NCBI GenBank assembly: GCA_036703315.1
Contig: DATNPH010000105.1
Location: 1-10,517, forward strand
From: DATNPH01 sp036703315
GTDB lineage: Bacteria > Cyanobacteriota > Cyanobacteriia > Cyanobacteriales > Coleofasciculaceae
Direction: 5' to 3'
DNA: 10,517 bases
Shown here: positions 6,085 through 10,517 of the stretch, one piece after another
Layout: the number at the start of each line of letters is the position of its first letter
Position numbering within the stretch: position 1 is the first letter of the stretch
Position numbers and translations under genes: made by a program
Notes under the pieces: model-generated
Told to the model about the DNA's origin: nothing
Seen by the model: only the letters and a program-made list of their open reading frames with translations
The model's database searches: none

Positions 6085-6522
6085 CTAATCATACTCAAAC
6101 ATCACAACATCATCTGGGTTTGATCTTTTACCGCCAGTGGATTGATACAACTGCATACCCGCAAGATTGCTTTCATTCGTGAAGACAAATGATTCAGAGC
6201 AACCTTGTTCCCGACCAAGTTTTCTGACGGCTTCGATTAATGCTGTCCCGATTCCTCTTCGTCGGTAGGTTTCTGCCACATCGATTGAATACAAAAACAA
6301 CATTGGTTCATCTTTATCCCAGCACTCAAGAATATAACCAATGACTTGACCAACTAGCTCCTCGTCTAGCTCTGCCGATAACAAAATGTTTTGAGAATTG
6401 CTCAGAAATTTGACGATTGTTTTCTGACTAGGCGCTGTATCCCAAAACAGCGCGATGCTTGCTTGTGCTTTTTCCCATTCATCAGTTGTCAGGCGAATTA
6501 TTGAGAGTGCTTCTATACCCAT
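6085..6522 (-). CDS. GNAT acetyltransferase, AAC(3)-I-like
   Basis: A 145-residue protein with the GNAT fold. The acetyl-CoA pyrophosphate-binding motif RxxGxG is at 87-92 within YRRRGIGTALIEAVRKLG, preceded by the beta strand LFLYSIDVAE. The beginning (IRLTTDEWEKAQASIALF) and end (SNPDDVVMFEYD) are similar in layout to AAC(3)-I aminoglycoside 3-N-acetyltransferases and their chromosomal relatives, which end in a DVxxF motif. An acetylation role is therefore well supported, but the aminoglycoside substrate is only an inference. ATG at 6520-6522 lies 37 bp after the stop of the beta-lactamase-type gene on the same strand, so the two probably share a transcript. No strong Shine-Dalgarno precedes it. 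Confidence 0.8.
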   Translation of the reverse strand: MGIEALSIIRLTTDEWEKAQASIALFWDTAPSQKTIVKFLSNSQNILLSAELDEELVGQVIGYILECWDKDEPMLFLYSIDVAETYRRRGIGTALIEAVRKLGREQGCSESFVFTNESNLAGMQLYQSTGGKRSNPDDVVMFEYD

Positions 6523-6559
6523 CTGTGCGCTACAGCCTTACGGGATTAATGTAGTTTCA

Positions 6560-7705
6560 TCATTGAATTACTTGCACTACTGCTGAAGCAATGTCAGCCA
6601 TTACTTTTTCACGCATCTCCACAGGTACTCTTGAACCAGCAATAAACACCGCGATCGCAACCCGCTTTCCCGTTGGAGAACTGAGAATGCCAACATCATT
6701 GGTGGCAGTACCGATTCCCAGAACTTCTGGACCGGAACCAGTTTTATGGGCAACCGACCAACCCTTCGGTAATCCGGCTTTGAGCCGTTGCTGTCCTGTA
6801 GGGGAATCGGTCATGATCTTGAGCAACAAAGTTGTTGAATTCTCTGACAATAGTTGACTTGCTCGCAGTTTTGCCAGCAAGTCAACCATACCTTCAGGAG
6901 TCGCTGTATCTCGCGGATCGGTGAGATACTTTTCGAGCGCAGCCTGCTTAACAGAATCTGGGATTTTCTCCACCGCTTCCGCATATTTCTGCTCGTCGGT
7001 CAATTCGGGACGAAAGTTGGTAAGTCCTACACAATCGGGTTGGAGTTGCTGTTCCAGGCGATCAACACGGATACCCTGAACATTCATTTGATGCAAAATA
7101 GCCGTGACTTTCTCAGTTCCACCCACTAACCGCACCAATGCATCTGCTGCCGTATTATCACTCATCCCAACAGACCGTTCCAGCAAATCCCGAACGGTAA
7201 ACTGCCCACTGTTCCCTCTAATTTCTTTCAGAATCGGACTCCATCCCGGTGCGAATTCTTGTCGGGAAATGGTGACTAACTGGTCGAGGGAAAGCTTTCC
7301 CTCATCTACCAGCTTTAAGACAACGATACCGACGGGGAGCTTGAACACACTTTGCATGGGAAATCGCTGGCTACGATTTTGAAACCAGCTTTCTCCGGTA
7401 TTTAGATCCAAAACACCAATTCCCACATTACCCTGAGCGGCTGAAATATCAAGAGTGTTGAGGCGATCGCGTAGCGATGCCATGGGAGAAGGCGCTGCAA
7501 CTAGCTGAGCACTTCCCATCCTTTGTGATCCAATTGGTCTGGACAAATAAATTTCTGGTTTCTGTTGCTCTGGAAATAATTCGCTAATGTTTGTATCGAC
7601 AGTGGCGAGAGACAATGTTTGGGCTTTGTTGAGAGGCAGAAAAAATATCAGTGGAATTGTTACCCCAGACAAAAATCGCAAGCAAAATGAAATAATTGGA
7701 AACAT
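6560..7705 (-). CDS. Class A beta-lactamase-type serine hydrolase
   Basis: A 381-residue exported protein. The N-terminus has a signal/anchor (about 9-25, CLRFLSGVTIPLIFFLPL) and a linker to about residue 75. All class A marks are present: SVFK with Ser119 and Lys122, SDN at 182-184, a REU-like RLEQQLQ with Glu218 in the position of Glu166, and KTG at 321-323. The usual Asn170 is Gln222. Between Glu218 and the DPRDTATP motif (263-270) there are about 35 more residues than in TEM-1, forming an enlarged omega-loop region (PDCVGLTNFRPELTDEQ through SVKQAALEKYLT). I recall similar insertions in other cyanobacterial class A-like proteins. It acts in the periplasm on beta-lactams or possibly other amides. 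ATG at 7703-7705 is preceded by GGAG at good spacing. It is probably the first gene of a unit with the acetyltransferase downstream. Confidence 0.9.
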   Translation of the reverse strand: MFPIISFCLRFLSGVTIPLIFFLPLNKAQTLSLATVDTNISELFPEQQKPEIYLSRPIGSQRMGSAQLVAAPSPMASLRDRLNTLDISAAQGNVGIGVLDLNTGESWFQNRSQRFPMQSVFKLPVGIVVLKLVDEGKLSLDQLVTISRQEFAPGWSPILKEIRGNSGQFTVRDLLERSVGMSDNTAADALVRLVGGTEKVTAILHQMNVQGIRVDRLEQQLQPDCVGLTNFRPELTDEQKYAEAVEKIPDSVKQAALEKYLTDPRDTATPEGMVDLLAKLRASQLLSENSTTLLLKIMTDSPTGQQRLKAGLPKGWSVAHKTGSGPEVLGIGTATNDVGILSSPTGKRVAIAVFIAGSRVPVEMREKVMADIASAVVQVIQ

Positions 7706-8143
7706 TAATCGTTTGCTCCATCAAAACTATTGGTTATAGCGCAATCTATTAAGTAATAATTGCTGGCTAATTATGTGTGAGCATTAGCCATTAGCAAAAA
7801 AAAGAGTTAAGTTTTAACGAATATTTACTCAAATGGTATAACATGAGCCTGTTACTGCACAAAAAGACTTGTGTTAGTTGATTTGTAGATGTTGAGACAA
7901 TACGTTGGTGTTTTTTAATTTGAAGCTCAACAAAACAACTGAATCATAGCAGTACAAATGCACTAAATCAAGCCGAACGATATTCTGGTTGGAAAGAAAA
8001 TGCGATGCCGAAGAATCAGGGAAACCAAACTGAATCTCCCCGGCAAATTCTTCCTTCGTGGAGCACACTTGCATAAACGCCAGCAACGGCTGGAAAAAGG
8101 ACACCAGGGTCAAGGGTAACGCTGGCGACCCGATTATGCTGTC
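7706..8143. other. Gene-poor region upstream of the beta-lactamase-type gene
   Basis: It contains the minus-strand leader of the beta-lactamase-type gene, including an inverted repeat GGCTAAT (7765-7771) and ATTAGCC (7783-7789). With flanking TTGCT/AGCAA this makes a 12-bp stem with a 3-base bulge, 60-85 bp before the ATG, and could be an operator or leader hairpin. An A run (7796-7804) lies beside it. 7830-8143 holds only a doubtful 79-codon minus frame with no recognisable motif. No repeat or RNA gene is seen. Confidence 0.4.
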
Positions 8144-8260
8144 CTACGGTTCGCAAAATACCGCGATCGCACCGTCTTCCATGTAAACAATGTGATTGGC
8201 AATTTCCAAAATCCGATTATCGTGCGTTACCAGCAAAATAGTACAGCCTTGTTCATTCGC
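8144..8260 (-). pseudogene. ABC transporter ATPase, C-terminal relic (DevA/LolD type)
   Basis: The minus strand reads ANEQGCTILLVTHDNRILEI followed by ANHIVYMEDGAIAVFCEP and TAG. This is the end of an ABC ATPase: the H-loop THD, then the family-typical NRIL(D/E)IAxxIVxMEDG. Directly upstream in frame is a stop (TAATCA), and no Walker A, signature or Walker B is attached. The class is the LolD/MacB/DevA group, which partners with FtsX-like permeases. The sequence that normally precedes EQGCTI is LDxKSGRDVV plus about 8 residues. A piece ending in LDKKS lies at 10437-10517 on the same strand, so these may be the two halves of one gene. Confidence 0.85.
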
Positions 8261-8341
8261 TGATTAAGGACTATGATTGCTGGATTTCATAACTCAATCT
8301 AGTCTAAGAGATGACTTGGTTGAACTAAAAGGAGAGTGGCT

Positions 8342-8887
8342 ATGAAAAAAGTAGCCGTGTTTGGCAATGCTGGAGGCGGTAAATCAACTCTAAGCAAGAG
8401 ATTATCAGAAATTACTGGTTTGCCGCTTTACGTCTTGGATAAGATTCAATATCAAGCAGGGAGCGCTGAGGCTCCACATGAAGACTATAAGCACACCCAT
8501 GAGAAAATTTTGGCTACTGACCGATGGATTATTGACGGGTTTGGTTGCATGGAAACCGTCTGGGTGCGACTTAATGAGGCGGATAGTCTAGTTTTTATTG
8601 ATCTGCCGCTATATGTGCATTTCTGGTGGGTGACTAAACGACTGCTCACAGGTAGTTTTAAACCACCAGAAGGCTGGCCTGAAAATAGTCCAATATTGAA
8701 GAGTTCGATTAAGAGTTACCGTGCGCTTTGGTTATGTCACAAGTATTTAACCCCAAGATATCGCCAGTATACCGAGCAAGCTCAAAGTACTAAAAGTGTT
8801 TATCACATCAGATCGACTGAACAGATTGCACAATTTTTTGAATCGATTGAAAATGAGACCAACTTTGAAGATGCTTCGCCAGCCTAA
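8342..8887 (+). CDS. Adenylate-kinase-like P-loop protein (topology-modulation/FlaR-like family)
   Basis: A 181-residue P-loop protein. Walker A is GNAGGGKST near residues 8-16, after the strand KKVAVF. PLYVLDKIQYQ fits the substrate-binding segment, WIIDGFG the second conserved strand, and SLVFIDLP the Walker B-like strand; a basic lid-like part (TKRLL, YRALWLCHKYLTPRYRQY) follows. This layout is that of small adenylate-kinase-related proteins often named DNA topology modulation or FlaR-like, whose true substrate is unclear. ATG 8342 is chosen because AAGGAGAG (8329-8336) ends 5 bp before it; an in-frame GTG at 8336 lies inside that binding site. The gene sits between two ABC ATPase-like pieces, suggesting it was inserted there. 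Confidence 0.82.
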   Translation: MKKVAVFGNAGGGKSTLSKRLSEITGLPLYVLDKIQYQAGSAEAPHEDYKHTHEKILATDRWIIDGFGCMETVWVRLNEADSLVFIDLPLYVHFWWVTKRLLTGSFKPPEGWPENSPILKSSIKSYRALWLCHKYLTPRYRQYTEQAQSTKSVYHIRSTEQIAQFFESIENETNFEDASPA

Positions 8888-8905
8888 CTATATATTAGGT
8901 GGATT

Positions 8906-8938
8906 TTTAGGATGACTCACCAAGGCAAGCGCGATCGC
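8906..8938 (-). pseudogene. Possible ABC ATPase relic (segment before Walker B)
   Basis: The minus strand encodes AIALALVSHPK, matching the ABC ATPase stretch AIARALVSHPK between the signature motif and Walker B. The bases just upstream (GGAAAAGCAGA) look like an eroded GQKQRV. The frame then runs into NPPNI and a stop. The piece is only 11 residues, and 8925-8938 also belongs to a local inverted repeat with a HIP1 octamer, so chance cannot be excluded. The matching segment at 10491-10517 reads ARALVSHPK. Confidence 0.4.
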
Positions 8939-9008
8939 TCTGCTTTTCCTATTCAGGATTACAGCAATTTCAACACTAGCAGAGTGAGTCAAGTGCGATG
9001 GCGCTTGC
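8925..9008. repeat. Short inverted repeat downstream of the P-loop kinase gene
   Basis: GCAAGCGCGATCGC (8925-8938) pairs with GCGATGGCGCTTGC (8995-9008), 13 of 14 positions. TGACTCAC (8913-8920) also pairs exactly with GTGAGTCA (8984-8991). The region lies between the ends of two convergent genes (stops at 8887 and 9054) and could form a hairpin, but there is no clear T tract. Confidence 0.45.
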
Positions 9009-9053
9009 AGATGCCCACGACCAAGCAGAAAATCTCTTAGATTCTTGCCCTAG

Positions 9054-10265
9054 CTACTTAATTGGAGTTAACTTTTTGACAAGAGCAGCCGTCTCTTCTG
9101 GTTTTCCAGAGGAGGGAAACACTAAAACACTCTTGATTTTGCTATTGTTAATCAATTCTTTTAAGCGAGACAACTGCTTATCTGAAATGGCTATTCCTGC
9201 ATAATTTACAGCATAATTTAGCTCTTGATTAAAATTGGCATCGTTATAAGTTTGAATGAAAACTCGATCAACATACCAATTTTGCCAATCCGCTGCAAAA
9301 TAACGTTTACTCCAGTAAGGGTTATGATGGCAAAGATCAAAACTAACTTTTGGGTTAGCTTTTTTCATATCAGCTCTCATTTGCCGCACAAAATTAGTCA
9401 ACTGGGTCGTGCGATCAACTTTTCCGGGTAAGTCAGCATGATAACCCAGGTAATCATCCCACTGAACGGCATCGATGGTTGGATACTTTTGGACAAACTC
9501 TACTGAAATTTTCTTGAATAAGTTAGCAACCTCTGGAATCTCTACATCCAGTACATAATGATCGATGCCAGCGTAGGTTTTATCGACTCCAGGCACAATC
9601 CATCGTTTAGAGATTGCCAAGTCAAACATCGGGCTATTCTTATCAATTTTGATACCCTTCTCAAAATAGGCGTGAACTTCCATCCCCTGCTTGTGCGCCT
9701 CATCAATCAACCAATCTAACCATTGGTCTTGAAACTCGTTGGGACAACTTTTGTATCCGAATATCTGTTGCATAACATCACTGTTATACATTGTGCAACC
9801 ATTGCCCCATACTCCATGAATAATTGTATTCATTCCTTGACTGCGATAATAACGGACTCGTTCACGAATCGCCTGTTCGCTAGCATTATTAGTCACTTGA
9901 TACCGACTTAAATAAATTCCCCTTATTTCCTTTTTCTCCCAAGGCGTTTGAGTTGATGGTGATTTCTTAGGAGTTGTGGGTAATGGTGAAACGGAGGGAT
10001 TAGTTGTTACTGTCCCAGTCGGAATCACTTGTGGTAGAGGAGCATTGGCAACAGGTACAGGCTGTGTCGGTTTAGGAGCCAAATTAGGAGTGGTTGGTTG
10101 TTGGTTATTAGGTAGAAATTTGCTGATATTATCTGGCAGAAATTTGCCGATATTTAGTTTATCTAAATTCGTAAATCCCCAATAACCAACACCTAATAAA
10201 ACTATGATTAATGAAAATGGAATACTCGCACATCCACATCCAGTATTTTCTTTTTTAGGTGGCAT
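9054..10265 (-). CDS. Membrane-anchored glycoside-hydrolase-like protein (GHL10/DUF187 type)
   Basis: A 403-residue protein. Residues 15-32 (IPFSLIIVLLGVGYWGFT) form a membrane anchor just after a GCGC motif. Residues 50-110 are a Pro/Thr-rich linker (for example NNQQPTTPNLAPKPTQPVPV). The catalytic-like domain runs from about 112 (KKEIRGIYLSRYQVTN) to the end. It contains GMNTIIHGVWGNG, WLDWLIDEAHKQGMEVHAYF, a VQWDDYLGYH motif with paired aspartates, FDLCHHNPYWSKRYFAADW and VDRVFIQTYND. This order fits the glycosyl-hydrolase-like 10 (UPF0748/YngK-like) TIM-barrel family, which is thought to act on polysaccharide or cell-wall sugars; the substrate is unknown. The active domain is probably outside the cytoplasmic membrane. 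The start ATG at 10263-10265 has no strong Shine-Dalgarno. It appears intact and lies between ABC ATPase relics on the same strand. Confidence 0.85.
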   Translation of the reverse strand: MPPKKENTGCGCASIPFSLIIVLLGVGYWGFTNLDKLNIGKFLPDNISKFLPNNQQPTTPNLAPKPTQPVPVANAPLPQVIPTGTVTTNPSVSPLPTTPKKSPSTQTPWEKKEIRGIYLSRYQVTNNASEQAIRERVRYYRSQGMNTIIHGVWGNGCTMYNSDVMQQIFGYKSCPNEFQDQWLDWLIDEAHKQGMEVHAYFEKGIKIDKNSPMFDLAISKRWIVPGVDKTYAGIDHYVLDVEIPEVANLFKKISVEFVQKYPTIDAVQWDDYLGYHADLPGKVDRTTQLTNFVRQMRADMKKANPKVSFDLCHHNPYWSKRYFAADWQNWYVDRVFIQTYNDANFNQELNYAVNYAGIAISDKQLSRLKELINNSKIKSVLVFPSSGKPEETAALVKKLTPIK

Positions 10266-10433
10266 GGCAACAAAGCGTGATTGTTCAACGATGACAGCAA
10301 CTCTCTTGACTCGATCTGGGCAACCTGTAATAACCGATATAAGGAAGTGCGGAAGCAGTAAGTTAGGGTAATGGTGCTACCTCAAGCTACTTCACTTGGC
10401 GATCGCTCAATTCCGTATCGCATTTGATACTTT
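10266..10433. promoter_or_regulatory. Upstream region of the glycoside-hydrolase-like gene
   Basis: 168 bp between the truncated ATPase and the start at 10265 (both minus). It includes a HIP1 octamer (10399-10406) and a small GTATC/GATAC hairpin (about 10415-10430). A promoter is expected here but no convincing -10/-35 pair was found. Confidence 0.25.
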
Positions 10434-10517
10434 TCAAGCTCCCGTCGATTTTTTATCCAATGTGGCGGTAGGTTCGTCTGCTAAAACAATTTTGGGATGA
10501 CTGACTAAGGCACGGGC
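10434..10517 (-). pseudogene. ABC transporter ATPase, Walker B segment, truncated (runs off window)
   Basis: From the window edge the minus strand reads ARALVSHPKIVLADEPTATL followed by DKKSTGA and TGA. It contains Walker B (IVLADEP, with the catalytic Glu) and the D-loop (TLDKKS). The family then normally continues GRDVV, a helix and EQGCTILLVTHD; here it stops after KKS. The missing continuation, minus about 12 residues, is found at 8144-8260 on the same strand. The upstream part (Walker A, Q-loop, LSGGQ) would be beyond the window. It belongs to the DevA/LolD/MacB ATPase group. Confidence 0.85.

Noticed and set aside
6591..7382. Three plus-strand frames across the beta-lactamase-type gene
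   Set aside because: Antisense shadows of a gene with all class A catalytic motifs.
7874..8113. 79-codon minus-strand frame between the beta-lactamase-type gene and the ATPase relic
   Set aside because: No recognisable motif, no ribosome binding site and low-complexity ending; not supported as a gene.
8336..8341. GTG at 8336 as start of the P-loop kinase
   Set aside because: It overlaps the AAGGAGAG ribosome binding site; the ATG at 8342 has correct spacing.
8998..10185. Several plus-strand frames over the glycoside-hydrolase-like gene, including a glycine/valine-rich one at 9976-10185
   Set aside because: Shadows; the glycine/valine-rich product is simply the antisense of the Pro/Thr-rich linker.
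1..10517. tRNA or rRNA genes
   Set aside because: No TPsiC-arm-like GGTTCGAATCC with a matching cloverleaf and no rRNA-like segment was seen.

Overview
The window looks like an accessory stretch of a cyanobacterial chromosome or large plasmid. The exact octamer GCGATCGC (HIP1), which is over-represented in many cyanobacteria, occurs 11 times in 10.5 kb. The gene content fits too: a cyanobacterial-type single-RRM RNA-binding protein, a DevA/LolD-type ABC ATPase, and short palindromic and GTAGGGTGGGCA-type intergenic repeats.

Layout. 1-140 is the edge of an insertion sequence with the first 32 codons of a transposase on the minus strand. 141-620 has no gene and holds two inverted copies of a double-hairpin repeat flanking a 129-bp palindromic, MITE-like element. 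621-1151 (minus) encodes a Nudix hydrolase, abutting the truncated N-terminal half of an EamA/DMT transporter (1169-1624, minus). 1917-2753 (plus) is a sensor histidine kinase fragment missing both ends. It converges on an RNA-binding protein gene (2795-3100, minus), with two hairpins between them. 3588-3704 (plus) is a short unannotated ORF for a 38-residue single-span membrane peptide. About 3750-4010 (minus) is a decayed IS1/InsA-like transposase N-terminus.

4409-5587 (plus) encodes an intact FtsX/MacB-type ABC permease with no adjacent ATPase. 5876-6049 (minus) is the DNA-binding tail of an AraC-type regulator. 6085-6522 and 6560-7705 (both minus, 37 bp apart) form a probable transcription unit: a class A beta-lactamase-type serine hydrolase followed by an AAC(3)-I-like GNAT acetyltransferase. 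8144-8260 (minus) is the C-terminal end of an ABC ATPase. 8342-8887 (plus) encodes an adenylate-kinase-like P-loop protein. 9054-10265 (minus) encodes a membrane-anchored glycoside-hydrolase-like (GHL10-type) protein. 10434-10517 (minus, running off the window) is an ABC ATPase Walker B segment cut off just after LDKKS.

The main theme is gene decay and rearrangement. At least six separate gene remnants (transporter, kinase, transposase, AraC regulator and two or three ABC ATPase pieces) lie among intact small cargo-type genes. The ABC ATPase pieces share a strand and are in N-to-C order, as if one or two ATPase genes were broken by the arrival of the P-loop kinase gene and the glycoside-hydrolase-like gene. 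I did not find an unambiguous new multi-gene system. The best candidates for something undescribed are the 38-residue membrane peptide, the covarying double-hairpin repeat, and the beta-lactamase-type protein with a long omega-loop insertion next to an acetyltransferase.
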